This document shows, one piece after another, positions 7,819-16,598 of a stretch of DNA of 64,000 nt. Source of the stretch: Sinorhizobium sojae CCBAU 05684 (lineage in GTDB: Bacteria; Pseudomonadota; Alphaproteobacteria; Rhizobiales; Rhizobiaceae); assembly GCF_002288525.1 (NCBI RefSeq), contig NZ_CP023068.1, positions 496,001-560,000 of the forward strand, read 5' to 3'. A program made the translations under genes and the position numbers. The notes under the pieces are model-generated. The model saw only the letters and a list, made by a program, of their open reading frames with translations. It searched no databases and was not told where the DNA came from. The stretch's first letter is position 1; each line of letters begins with the position of its first letter.

Positions 7819-9705
7819 TTATTGTTGCAGCATATCCAGCGGAGCCATTCCCGCGTGCGCTCTGGCAAGCCGGGACGGTGCTTCCGGATGATCGAGAAAT
7901 ATAGGGCCGACCGACGGCGCCCCAAGCAGACCGCGTGCGTGCAATTCCTGCATGACGCCGAAATGCGAAGCCGCAATTTTTCCCATCCAGAAGGGTTCCA
8001 GCGTTCCGCCGTCTGCCAGATGTTCGAGGAGTTGCAGTAGTCCGCGCAGATAGATCGCGTCCTTGACCAGGCCCCCACCACGATAGACGCGGAGGGCGAT
8101 GTTGAAAGCCTCCGTCTTCACGAAGCCGTAGTCACCTACGAGGACCCGGTAGACTTCCGGCAGGGAGGCGCCGTCGAGCATGGCGGCGCTGGCAACCACA
8201 CGGCCAGCGATGAGGCGAAGCCGCTGGCCCGTCATGCCGCCGGATAGATATTCAGCAAAGACCGCAAGCCCCTCTTGCATGCCCTCGTACCCAGCGAGAC
8301 CTGAGCGAAACAGGCGCAGACCTTGAGCTGATCCGTTGAAATATGTCAGGAGGTGAACGCCGATCTCATGGCTGAGGATAGGCTCGACACGACTTGCGTC
8401 CATGACGGTGCTTCGAGCGATCAACAGCCTTCTTCCCGAAACCAGCAATCCGGCGGGAAGGTCGTCCCGCACCTCGACGCTCGCTTCGAAGCCGGCGCAA
8501 CGGCGCGCATATTCGGAGATCATTTCGCGTGCCCGCTTCTCGACGACATCCCAGTCTGCGGGCTGTTCGGCTATTCGTGCGGCATCCGAGACGACGCCCT
8601 GGCTCCGGGCGAGAATATCTTGGGCGGTCCGCAAGAGGCTTGGCTCCACCGGGCCGTAAAGGGCACGGCCGAATTCAACGAACTTCGGGGTGTCGCGGGC
8701 CGACAGCATAGACAGCTGCAGATCGAGCTCCTGCTGCTTCTCGCGATAAAGCTGGTAGAGGACGGGATCCTCGAGGTGCTCGAACGGGACCGAAAAGAGC
8801 TTCTTTTTCGCGGCATCGACTTGCAGGACCAAGGGTCGGTAGAGAAATCGCGGCGCACGCTCGCAGTCGCTCGCTGCAAATTCGCTCCATGCTGCTTCCG
8901 CATTGATCGGTGTAACTGCGAGGAGGAAATCGAAACTCGAAGCGATTTCATCGATACTTCGGTCGGTCCGCACCACCGCATCGATGAATGCTTTCCTTCC
9001 GAGGGCGCGATGCGTCGAAACGGCGATGCTGCCCGTCGCCCCGGCGAAGGCCGCAAAGGCATGCAGGACAGCATCAAAAATGTTGGCGATCAGTCGCTCG
9101 CGAAGCTCCGGATAAACCTTGCCGGACTGGCGTTGACGGTAGATCGGTGCAAAGCGCACGCGCATCAGCGGAAATGGGATTTCGAGCGGTTCATCCGCCT
9201 CGCCCCGGTATTCCGGCCACTCACGAAACTCGACCTGCGGCGTGCGGAATTTGCCTGGGATCACCTCCGCTGCATCGATAAACGCCCTCGCGGCTGCCTG
9301 GATATGGCCTTTGCTTCCGGCCATGACTTCGATCTTGAAAGGCGGTAGCAGCGGCGCGTTGTCGGTCAGCAGTTCGTCGCGGGCGAATTCGCCTATTTCG
9401 AGCACCATGAAAGCACCAAAGCGGCGCTCGAGCAGCATTCCGATAGCCCTAACTATTGGCGTGGCGGCGACGGCATCGGGCGCGAGCAGATGGGACGCGT
9501 TCGCCTGGGCTATCTCGCGGGCAACAGGATCCTCGTCGCCCGAGACATGGACGCAGAGAAAGGGCAATGCCCGATCGATGTGGAGCCGACCGCCGCCGGC
9601 GAACTCCTTGCGCACGGCTTTGCCCGCTTGGATCGAGCTCAATACTTCATCGAGCCATTCCGGAGGGTTCGCATCCCTCGATGCGCCTGCATTCGCCAGC
9701 TTCAT
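7819..9705 (-). CDS. DUF1704 (QEGLA-motif, MATCAP-like) zinc metalloprotease
   Basis: A 628-residue protein of the family annotated as flavohemoglobin expression-modulating QEGLA-motif protein. The C-terminal half contains HEIGVH (446-451), an HExxxH zinc site, and MQEGLA (476-481), which supplies the further Glu ligand. Eukaryotic DUF1704 members (MATCAP) are carboxypeptidases that remove the C-terminal tyrosine of tubulin. The bacterial substrate is unknown. The N-terminal 400 residues have no motif I recognise. The start overlaps the stop of the upstream amidohydrolase gene (ATGA), and the ATP-grasp gene begins 10 bases after its stop, so the three are one operon. A peptidase acting on the product of the neighbouring ligase is a possible role. 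Confidence 0.82.
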   Translation of the reverse strand: MKLANAGASRDANPPEWLDEVLSSIQAGKAVRKEFAGGGRLHIDRALPFLCVHVSGDEDPVAREIAQANASHLLAPDAVAATPIVRAIGMLLERRFGAFMVLEIGEFARDELLTDNAPLLPPFKIEVMAGSKGHIQAAARAFIDAAEVIPGKFRTPQVEFREWPEYRGEADEPLEIPFPLMRVRFAPIYRQRQSGKVYPELRERLIANIFDAVLHAFAAFAGATGSIAVSTHRALGRKAFIDAVVRTDRSIDEIASSFDFLLAVTPINAEAAWSEFAASDCERAPRFLYRPLVLQVDAAKKKLFSVPFEHLEDPVLYQLYREKQQELDLQLSMLSARDTPKFVEFGRALYGPVEPSLLRTAQDILARSQGVVSDAARIAEQPADWDVVEKRAREMISEYARRCAGFEASVEVRDDLPAGLLVSGRRLLIARSTVMDASRVEPILSHEIGVHLLTYFNGSAQGLRLFRSGLAGYEGMQEGLAVFAEYLSGGMTGQRLRLIAGRVVASAAMLDGASLPEVYRVLVGDYGFVKTEAFNIALRVYRGGGLVKDAIYLRGLLQLLEHLADGGTLEPFWMGKIAASHFGVMQELHARGLLGAPSVGPIFLDHPEAPSRLARAHAGMAPLDMLQQ

Positions 9706-10547
9706 CGGCCCGCCTCCAATTCGTCGAGGAGTATCGGCACTGCCGATCGTACCAGCCGCCTGAGCGCCAGGAGGACGTCGCCACGCGGCTCGCCCGTCCA
9801 CTCATCCATGAAGATTTTCTTGAATTCGACGGCAATTGCACACCCCGTGTTCGGAAAGTGCTCGTGGATGAAGCGAGTCTGCTCGCCACGGCCCTGAAAT
9901 GCGATGTTTTCGCGAACGTCCAATCGGCCGCCGGGAAAGTCGAAGGCGCGCAGCGCCTCCACAAGGCGGTCCACCACAGGCGACCATCTTCGCCGGTCCA
10001 TGGAGAATGTGCCTATATTGATGTCCGGCGCTTCTGCCGGGAGCATCGGCTCCGATCCTGGGCCCGCCCGGCGATGATTGTAGCTATGCACATCGAGAAC
10101 GACGAAGCGTCCGTGACAGCGCTCGGTTCCGGCGAGGAACGAATGCAGCATCGCGTAGTATTCGTCATGCATGGCAAGGGATGGTTCGACGATATCCGAC
10201 GGCGGCTCCGTCGCCCAGACCGTAAGGCCCCAGGCCTGTTCAGGGCGCAGGTAGACGGCTCCGTTTCTCGGCCGGTTGATATCGACTTCAAAGCGCGAGC
10301 GGTGAACGACGATCCGGTTCGGGATGTCGCGGATCAGGAATTCGGTGAACGGATCTTCCTCTCGAAGGCGCTCTGCTTCAGAAAGCGCAAACAGGCTCCG
10401 CACTGCGTCGCGAGCCATATGCCCATTGTGAATGGCGGTTGCGACGACGGGCGAGTCGCCGCGGTGCTGCGTCCACCATTCGCCGGTGACAGGTAGCGCG
10501 AGAGGCGCTTTCGAATCTGCGGATACGCTCATCTCCAACCCTTGCAT
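9702..10547 (-). CDS. N-formylglutamate amidohydrolase family protein
   Basis: A protein of about 281 residues with the N-formylglutamate amidohydrolase fold pattern: AIHNGHMARDAV near residue 40, an acidic and Arg-rich DINRPRNGAVY segment, and VLDVHSYNHRRAG around residue 150, which resembles the zinc-binding DxHS motif. The family hydrolyses N-formyl-glutamate in histidine degradation, but no hut genes are nearby. It is the first gene of a DUF1704/ATP-grasp operon, which points to another amide substrate. The ATG taken gives MQGLEMSVS; an internal ATG five codons later has the better-spaced AAGGG and may be the true start. Confidence 0.75.
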   Translation of the reverse strand: MQGLEMSVSADSKAPLALPVTGEWWTQHRGDSPVVATAIHNGHMARDAVRSLFALSEAERLREEDPFTEFLIRDIPNRIVVHRSRFEVDINRPRNGAVYLRPEQAWGLTVWATEPPSDIVEPSLAMHDEYYAMLHSFLAGTERCHGRFVVLDVHSYNHRRAGPGSEPMLPAEAPDINIGTFSMDRRRWSPVVDRLVEALRAFDFPGGRLDVRENIAFQGRGEQTRFIHEHFPNTGCAIAVEFKKIFMDEWTGEPRGDVLLALRRLVRSAVPILLDELEAGR

Positions 10548-10848
10548 TCATTGCTCAACGGGTTTGGTCATGCAGTTACAATTCGGAACAAAGTTCTTCG
10601 GTTCCGAGCGTCAACTGAGAGCGGGGCCTCTCCTCGCCGGCAAATGCGGGACCGCCTGGAGGCTTCCGCGGCGTATGGCACTGAACTTCATGCGCTTTTT
10701 GGCTTGCGCTGTCCAAGGCGAGTTGTCGATGGAAGCAGCCATCGAGCCGTCGGCGCGGAAGCATGCCCTCGTCCTCACGAGATTTCGATTTTACGGCCGC
10801 TGTCCCCCGCAATACGCTGGAGTTTGAATATCCAATGGGAGGTACGCC
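10548..10848. other. Intergenic region between divergent genes, no gene seen
   Basis: A divergent promoter region of about 300 bases between the amidohydrolase operon (minus) and the lectin-like gene (plus). Short reading frames here show no codon structure or homology that I recognise. A GGAGG lies just before the plus-strand gene. Confidence 0.5.
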
Positions 10849-11475
10849 ATGAAACGCCGGCTCGGATTCGTCGCGGTCGCATTGGCCTGTTCGGTCATCG
10901 CAGCCCGTGCCCAGGACACGTCGATGAGCTTCTTCGTTACCAGCACAAATCCGGGGAAAGGCGGGGACCTCGGAGGACTTGCGGGCGCCGATGCCCATTG
11001 TAGCGCGCTGGCGGCGGCCAGCGGTTCGACTGGCAAGACTTGGAGAGCTTATCTCTCCACTGATAGCGAGAATGCCAAGGATCGTATCGGGACAGGTCCC
11101 TGGTACAATGCCAAAGGCGAAAAGATCGCGGACGACGTCGCTTCGCTTCATGGCGATGGCAATAACATAACCAAGCAGACGGCACTCGACGAAAAGGGAG
11201 AAGTCATCCCCGGCCGCGGTGACAGTCCGAACCGCCACGACATTCTGACCGGTTCGCTGCCCGATGGAACTGCAGCGCCGGAAACGTGCGGCAACTGGAC
11301 TATGGGCGGCGCGGAAGGCGCAGCGATCGTGGGCCACAGCGATCGCACCGGCTTGGACGACTCGGCGGCGGCCAAGTCGTGGAATTCGTCTCACTCGACG
11401 CGTGGTGGATGTAGCCTGGAGGCGTTCAGGAGCACCGGCGGAGACGGTCTTTTCTACTGCTTCGCAGCCGATTGA
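10849..11475 (+). CDS. Secreted lectin-like protein
   Basis: A 208-residue exported protein. MKRRLGFVAVALACSVIAAR followed by AQD is a clear signal peptide. The mature part reads MSFFVTSTNPGKGGDLGGLA, then GADAHCSALAAASG, KTWRAYLST and RIGTGPWYNAKG. It ends with four spaced cysteines in CGNWTM, GGCSLEAF and FYCFAAD contexts. This pattern resembles a family of small alpha-proteobacterial periplasmic proteins annotated as lectin-like (C-type-lectin/endostatin fold). No catalytic residues are evident. It has a good GGAGG Shine-Dalgarno and stands alone. The function is unknown; glycan binding at the cell envelope is a guess from the fold. Confidence 0.7.
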   Translation: MKRRLGFVAVALACSVIAARAQDTSMSFFVTSTNPGKGGDLGGLAGADAHCSALAAASGSTGKTWRAYLSTDSENAKDRIGTGPWYNAKGEKIADDVASLHGDGNNITKQTALDEKGEVIPGRGDSPNRHDILTGSLPDGTAAPETCGNWTMGGAEGAAIVGHSDRTGLDDSAAAKSWNSSHSTRGGCSLEAFRSTGGDGLFYCFAAD

Positions 11476-11554
11476 GATTCCGCAATGCTCCCTGCAACCG
11501 TTCATCAATGATGCACCTGAAACGGTGATTGTGGATCGGTGGAGCACGCCCCCC

Positions 11555-11676
11555 AAAAAAACACCCCGAGCCTGATGCGGCATCGGGGTTTTGAGATTCG
11601 ATCGGACCCTCGGGAGGGGGGTGGAACCGATCGATGGTCTTGTGCAGTGGGAGGAGTTTACTGCGCTTTGACAGCG
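11555..11676 (-). ncRNA. Predicted trans-acting sRNA of the alpha-r14 type (anti-Shine-Dalgarno loops)
   Basis: The minus strand can fold into three consecutive hairpins. GCAGT/ACTGC encloses a loop with CTCCTCCC. CGATCGG/CCGATCG encloses a loop with CCCCCCTCCC. CCCCGA/TCGGGG is followed by TGTTTTTTT as terminator. A CTATAT -10-like element ends about 8 bases before the proposed 5' end, giving roughly 120 nucleotides. The rhizobial alpha-r14 (CCUCCUCCC-loop) sRNAs have this length, three-hairpin layout and anti-SD loops, and repress translation of transporter mRNAs. The exact 5' end and the family assignment are inferred. No good -35 was found. Confidence 0.7.
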
Positions 11677-11874
11677 GCGCAGGATATAGCATGCTCCGCT
11701 GACAGCTATATTCATTAGCGACGTCTAAGACATATATGCCGACATCGACTTTGCTGCGGTCGCTGCAGAACTTAATAATGAAGCCTGGTCTGATTTCACG
11801 GGATGTTTGTCGGAGACGCGGCTTAGCCTCAATCGAGCCATTCCCAGCTCTCATGGCCGCTCATCTCCGGTGTT

Positions 11875-12585
11875 TTAAATCCGGTCGTGCAGCCGCGTCC
11901 AGAGACTGGTCGCATTGAACGTCCATCTCAGCCGCGATTCATCCGCTGCTGACATAAGATTTAGCGCGTCCAGGAGTTCGAGAGCGTCCTTGCGCTTCTG
12001 GTCGACATATCCGGTGCGGAGCGCCGTTGCCAGAGCTTCGCGGTCCGCATGCGGCGGAAGCCTTGCGCCTGCGGTGATAGCGGACCAGGTGCGCTCCTTG
12101 TAGAAGAGCTTGGCGGCGGCGTGCTCGATCGCTGCCGCGTGTTCAGCCGTAATTGTTTGCCGCTCCACGAAGCGCCGCAGTGTTACCCGGACGTTGACGA
12201 GGGGAAGGCTGAGTGGCAGGTAACCGAGTTCTTCCGGCGCATGCAGTAGTGCCACATCGGAATCGTCTGCGGTCTCTCCCGCCGCGTATTGGTGATAGAT
12301 TGCGCCGATCCCGACCATGCCGAAGACGGCGCATTCGGCGGCGCGCAGGGCCCCCATGCTCGCCGCGCCAAGAACGGCAACGCCTTGTGACAGCGCGAAC
12401 AGGATTTCCTTGTGCCAGACCGGCGCGACATGCTCGAAATTCCCGTCGACAAGGCCAATTGCAGTGGCGCCGTCGCGCGCGGCGCGGAGTATATCACCCT
12501 GCCGGGCGGGCGGGCGAATGACGATCGCCTCGCCGGCCATTTGCGCGGCATCGGGAACCGTTGGGCCGACAAAGACGACTTTCAT
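11875..12585 (-). CDS. TfuA domain protein (orphan)
   Basis: A 236-residue protein matching the TfuA family: MKVVFVGPTVPDA at the start, ARQGDILRAARDGATAIGLV, then VLGAASMGALRAAECAVFGM, and VALLHAPEELGYLPLSLPLV. TfuA proteins are partners of YcaO cyclodehydratases, for example in trifolitoxin production and in thioamide formation on ribosomal peptides or methyl-CoM reductase. Normally the two genes are adjacent. Here no YcaO gene flanks it: upstream is a small XRE regulator and downstream the sRNA. It may serve a YcaO encoded elsewhere or be a relic, but the frame is intact. The start ATG is clear. Confidence 0.85.
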   Translation of the reverse strand: MKVVFVGPTVPDAAQMAGEAIVIRPPARQGDILRAARDGATAIGLVDGNFEHVAPVWHKEILFALSQGVAVLGAASMGALRAAECAVFGMVGIGAIYHQYAAGETADDSDVALLHAPEELGYLPLSLPLVNVRVTLRRFVERQTITAEHAAAIEHAAAKLFYKERTWSAITAGARLPPHADREALATALRTGYVDQKRKDALELLDALNLMSAADESRLRWTFNATSLWTRLHDRI

Positions 12586-12703
12586 GCGGGGAACGGCGCC
12601 GGGCGCGTTCGCGCATGTGCTGGAAGATCGATACAGCGACGAAGATTTGGTGTCGAACGGCGAGGCTGGGATTGTTCACCCTGTTCGCGCCTCGCGTCCG
12701 TTC

Positions 12704-13150
12704 TCAGCCGTGCAGGGATTCGCTTTGGTGCGCCTCGGGGGAAATCTGTTCCGGCTCCGGCGTATTCGCCATGGCGGCAACGAGCGAAATGATCTTCTTC
12801 CGCAAGACCGGATCGGTAATCTTCAGGAAAGCCCTGTTGAGGGCGATGCCCTCGCGCGAGCCGACGAAGGACGAGATCTCCTGCGATTCCTGGATGTCGG
12901 CCGGGGCTTCGCGCGCCTGGGTCTTGTCGTCCTCCTGAAAGAAAAAACTTGGATGCACGCCCAGGATGTCGGCAATCGCCTGCAATCGGCTCGCCCCAAT
13001 GCGGTTCGTGCCTTTCTCGTATTTCTGTACCTGCTGGAAAGTGATTCCCAAGCCGTCGGCAAGTTTTTCCTGGCTCAGTCCGACCATCAATCGACGCATT
13101 CGCACGCGCGAACCGACGAAGACATCGATCGGATTGGGATCCTTCTTCAT
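12704..13150 (-). CDS. XRE-family helix-turn-helix regulator
   Basis: A 148-residue DNA-binding protein. Residues 12-70 form a Cro/C1-type HTH: RVRMRRLMVGLSQEKLADGL, then GITFQQVQKYEKGTNRIGAS. This is the pattern common in small rhizobial regulators. The C-terminal half is acidic and helical with no sensor domain that I recognise. It lies 118 bases upstream of tfuA in the same orientation, so it may control or be co-transcribed with tfuA. The region ahead of it is locally AT-rich (CTTATAGGTGTATTC) and probably holds the promoter. The ligand and target genes are unknown. Confidence 0.85.
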   Translation of the reverse strand: MKKDPNPIDVFVGSRVRMRRLMVGLSQEKLADGLGITFQQVQKYEKGTNRIGASRLQAIADILGVHPSFFFQEDDKTQAREAPADIQESQEISSFVGSREGIALNRAFLKITDPVLRKKIISLVAAMANTPEPEQISPEAHQSESLHG

Positions 13151-13767
13151 ATGCTATTCTCCTCACCAGCTTGATACTTATAGGTGTATTCTTGAATCTA
13201 AATGTGCTGGAATCGCGGCGCCGTTGCAATCTCTGCGCGCCATTTTTTGCAACTGAAATTCGCTTTTTATTCCATGTTACCCAGCATTTTTCGTGGGACT
13301 TCACGTCGGTTGCTCGCCTCCTAGCCCGAATCGCAGCCGTCGTGCGCTCGAGACAGGGGCATAGTTTCACATGTCAGAGGCCAATGACGTCCGCGCCTGC
13401 CGAAGCAAGTGCGGCCACGCCGAAATCGACCAGGATGAGCCCCTGAAAACCGTGAGGTCAAGGCGGCGAAACGCTCGGGCAGCTTCGCTCCTGCAAGCGC
13501 AACGCCGTCGCTCTACGATCGGTTGCGCGGCCGCTTGACGGGTTTGGGACGGTGACGGCGGAGCAGTGTTCTGCCATTGGTGACGGTCTCTTCTTTGCAG
13601 ATCGTGCTTGGCCGGCCAGCTCTTTGGAAGGAAATTAGCCGGCAGCGATGTTATCGTTCGCGACAAAGCCGTGCGGCGCTATCATGGACCGCTGTAGCAT
13701 CTTGAATTGCCGCACGTTCGGTGGCCCGGAGTGAGGAGATCGACGGGTGCCAAGGGAGGAGGACGGA
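13151..13767. other. Long intergenic region, nothing supportable
   Basis: About 617 bases between the XRE regulator (minus) and the leucine-degradation operon (plus). Several short frames exist on both strands, the longest about 99 codons on the minus strand. None shows a recognisable domain or a good ribosome site. The part next to the regulator is AT-richer and promoter-like. It may contain a decayed gene, but I cannot identify one. Confidence 0.4.
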
Positions 13768-14931
13768 ATGTTTCAAGGTGGATTGAACTTCGCGCTCGGC
13801 GAGGAGATCGACGCATTGCGCGACAGCGTTCGCCGCTTCGCTACCGAGCAGATTGCACCGCTGGCCGACGAAGCCGACCGCAACAATGCCTTTCCAGCCC
13901 CGCTCTGGCCCCAGATGGGCGAGATGGGGCTGCTCGGCATCACGGCGGATGAGGCCCATGGCGGCGCCGGGCTCGGCTACCTCGCCCATTGCGTGGCGAT
14001 GGAGGAGATCAGCCGCGCCTCCGCATCCGTGGGCCTGAGCTATGGCGCCCATTCCAATCTCTGCGTCAACCAGCTCAACCGCAACGGCAACGCGGCGCAG
14101 AAGGCGAAATATCTGCCGAAGCTGATTTCGGGCGAGCATGTCGGCGCGCTGGCCATGTCCGAGCCGGGAGCGGGTTCGGATGTCGTTTCCATGAAGCTCA
14201 AGGCCGACAAGCGCGACGACCGCTTCATTCTGAATGGTAGCAAGATGTGGATCACCAACGGCCCCGACGCCGATGTGCTGGTGGTCTATGCCAAGACCGA
14301 TCCGGCGGCCGGGCCGCGCGGCATCACCGCATTCCTGATCGAAAAGACCTATGCCGGCTTCTCGGCCGGCCAAAAGCTCGACAAGCTCGGAATGCGCGGC
14401 TCAAATACTTCGGAGCTCATCTTCAGGGACTGCGAGGTTCCGGAAGAAAACGTGCTCGGCAATGTGGGCGAGGGCGTCAAGGTGCTGATGTCGGGTCTCG
14501 ACTACGAGCGGGTCGTCCTCTCCGCGGGTCCGCTCGGCATCATGGCCGCTTGCCTCGATGTCGTCGTCCCCTATCTCCATGAACGCACGCAGTTCGGACA
14601 ACCGATCGGCGAGTTTCAGTTGATGCAGGGAAAGCTTGCCGACATGTATGTGACGATGAATGCCGCACGCGCCTATGTCTATGCGGTCGCGGCCGCCTGC
14701 GACCGTGGCGAAACGGCGCGCAAGGACGCCGCGGGATGCATTCTCTACGCCGCGGAGAGGGCGACCGCGATGGCGCTCGAGGCGATCCAGGCGCTTGGAG
14801 GCAACGGCTACACGAACGACTTTCCGGCCGGCCGGCTGCTGCGTGACGCGAAGCTCTATGAAATCGGTGCCGGCACGAGCGAAATCCGTCGCATGCTGAT
14901 CGGCCGGGAGCTTTTTGCCGAAACGAAATAG
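13768..14931 (+). CDS. ivd: Isovaleryl-CoA dehydrogenase
   Basis: A 387-residue acyl-CoA dehydrogenase. Family segments include [27 protein letters not shown], the substrate region [20 protein letters not shown] with the catalytic Glu position typical of isovaleryl-CoA dehydrogenases, and [20 protein letters not shown] near the C-terminus. The flavoenzyme oxidises isovaleryl-CoA to 3-methylcrotonyl-CoA in leucine breakdown. The ATG preceded by GGGAGGAGG is chosen over a GTG/ATG-like start a few codons upstream. It opens an operon with both methylcrotonyl-CoA carboxylase subunits, the hydratase and HMG-CoA lyase, which fixes the substrate assignment. Confidence 0.95.
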   Translation: MFQGGLNFALGEEIDALRDSVRRFATEQIAPLADEADRNNAFPAPLWPQMGEMGLLGITADEAHGGAGLGYLAHCVAMEEISRASASVGLSYGAHSNLCVNQLNRNGNAAQKAKYLPKLISGEHVGALAMSEPGAGSDVVSMKLKADKRDDRFILNGSKMWITNGPDADVLVVYAKTDPAAGPRGITAFLIEKTYAGFSAGQKLDKLGMRGSNTSELIFRDCEVPEENVLGNVGEGVKVLMSGLDYERVVLSAGPLGIMAACLDVVVPYLHERTQFGQPIGEFQLMQGKLADMYVTMNAARAYVYAVAAACDRGETARKDAAGCILYAAERATAMALEAIQALGGNGYTNDFPAGRLLRDAKLYEIGAGTSEIRRMLIGRELFAETK

Positions 14932-14972
14932 CGCGGGCGGATCGGGGCGGAAGAATAGGTCTGGGGGGGACC

Positions 14973-16580
14973 ATGACAATATTTCGATCGCAAGTTTCGC
15001 CATCCTCGGATGTGTTCAAGGCAAATCGCGCCGCCATGGCGGAGGCGGTCTCGACCATCGAGGAGGCGGTGCGGATTGCCGCTGCCGGGGGTGGCGAGCC
15101 GGCGCGCGAACGCCATGTCAGCCGGGGCAAGTTACTGCCGCGGGATCGGATCGCATCGCTGATCGACACTGCGACGCCCTTTCTCGAGATCGGGGCGACC
15201 GCCGCGCACGGCATGTATAATGGCGATGCGCCCGGTGCTGGGTTGATTGCCGGCATCGGTCGGATTTCCGGCCGCGAATGCATGGTCGTCTGCAATGATC
15301 CGACCGTCAAAGGCGGCACCTATTATCCTATGACGGTGAAGAAGCATTTGCGGGCGCAGGAGATCGCGGCAGAGAACCGGCTCCCTTGCGTCTATCTGGT
15401 CGATTCCGGCGGTGCCAACCTGCCGAACCAGGACGAAGTCTTTCCCGATCGCGATCACTTCGGCCGCATCTTCTATAACCAGGCGAACATGTCGGCGGCC
15501 GGCATTCCCCAGATCGCAGTCGTGATGGGCTCCTGCACGGCCGGGGGCGCTTACGTGCCGGCCATGTCGGACGAGACGATCATCGTCGAGGGGCAGGGCA
15601 CGATTTTCCTCGCCGGCCCGCCGCTTGTGCGCGCGGCGACGGGAGAGGTGGTCTCCGCCGAGGATCTCGGCGGTGCCGACGTGCATACGCGCCTCTCCGG
15701 CGTTGCCGATCACCTCGCTCGCGACGACGCGCATGCGCTGGCGCTTGCCCGCCGCGTGGTTTCGGCATTGAACCGGGAAAAGCCCTGGACGGCGGAGCTA
15801 CGTGAGCCGGAGCCGCCGCTCTACGATCCGGAGGAAATCGCCGGCATTGTTCCCGCCGATGTGAGGACGCCCTATGAGATCCGCGAGGTCATCGCCCGCA
15901 TCGTCGACGGTTCGCGCTTCGACGAATTCAAGGCGCGTTTCGGCACCACGCTCGTCTGCGGCTTCGCCCATGTACACGGCATGCCCGTCGGGATCATCGC
16001 CAATAACGGCGTCCTGTTCTCCGAGTCGGCACTGAAAGGCGCGCATTTCGTCGAGCTCTGCGGACAGCGTCGCATCCCGCTCGTCTTCCTGCAGAACATC
16101 ACCGGCTTCATGGTGGGGCGCAAATACGAGACCGAGGGCATCGCCAAGCATGGGGCAAAGCTGGTGACGGCCGTCGCGACCGTCAAGGTGCCGAAGATCA
16201 CCATGCTCGTCGGCGGCTCGTTCGGGGCCGGCAATTACGGCATGTGCGGCCGGGCCTTCTCGCCGCGCTTCCTCTGGACCTGGCCGAACAGCCGCATCTC
16301 GGTCATGGGCGGCGAACAGGCGGCGGGCGTACTGTCGACCGTGCGCGGCGAGGCGTTGCGGCGGGCCGGCACCCCCTGGAGCGACGAGGAGGAAGCGCGT
16401 TTCCGCAAACCCGTTCTCGATCTTTTTGAACGCCAAAGCCATCCGCTTTATGCGTCGGCTCGTCTTTGGGACGACGGCGTCGTCGATCCGCGCAAGAGCC
16501 GGGAAGTTCTGGCCCTGTCGCTCTCGGCAGCGCTGAATGCGCCGATCGAGGAGACGCGTTTCGGCTTGTTCAGAATGTAA
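14973..16580 (+). CDS. mccB: 3-Methylcrotonyl-CoA carboxylase beta (carboxyltransferase) subunit
   Basis: A 535-residue carboxyltransferase with the crotonase-like N and C lobes. It shows the acyl-CoA binding segment [20 protein letters not shown], the oxyanion regions [17 protein letters not shown] and [20 protein letters not shown], and the MCC-typical ending. Together with the biotinylated alpha subunit it carboxylates 3-methylcrotonyl-CoA to 3-methylglutaconyl-CoA. It starts about 40 bases after ivd and ends just before the RidA gene. The length is normal for the family. Propionyl-CoA carboxylase beta is the main alternative, but the neighbours argue for MCC. Confidence 0.95.
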   Translation: MTIFRSQVSPSSDVFKANRAAMAEAVSTIEEAVRIAAAGGGEPARERHVSRGKLLPRDRIASLIDTATPFLEIGATAAHGMYNGDAPGAGLIAGIGRISGRECMVVCNDPTVKGGTYYPMTVKKHLRAQEIAAENRLPCVYLVDSGGANLPNQDEVFPDRDHFGRIFYNQANMSAAGIPQIAVVMGSCTAGGAYVPAMSDETIIVEGQGTIFLAGPPLVRAATGEVVSAEDLGGADVHTRLSGVADHLARDDAHALALARRVVSALNREKPWTAELREPEPPLYDPEEIAGIVPADVRTPYEIREVIARIVDGSRFDEFKARFGTTLVCGFAHVHGMPVGIIANNGVLFSESALKGAHFVELCGQRRIPLVFLQNITGFMVGRKYETEGIAKHGAKLVTAVATVKVPKITMLVGGSFGAGNYGMCGRAFSPRFLWTWPNSRISVMGGEQAAGVLSTVRGEALRRAGTPWSDEEEARFRKPVLDLFERQSHPLYASARLWDDGVVDPRKSREVLALSLSAALNAPIEETRFGLFRM

Positions 16581-16598
16581 GTCATGGAGGGGCCTGGG

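Noticed and set aside
9702-10547. Assignment of the amidohydrolase to histidine degradation (hutG)
   Set aside because: No hutU, hutH, hutI or hutF genes are near. It is coupled to DUF1704 and ATP-grasp genes instead.
12586-12703. Possible remains of a YcaO gene between tfuA and the XRE regulator
   Set aside because: All three minus-strand frames were read. One ends with a Pro-rich tail (RPAPFP), but nothing upstream resembles YcaO.
13367-13666. 99-codon minus-strand frame in the long intergenic region
   Set aside because: It has no ribosome site and no similarity that I recognise, and its composition looks like random GC-rich sequence.
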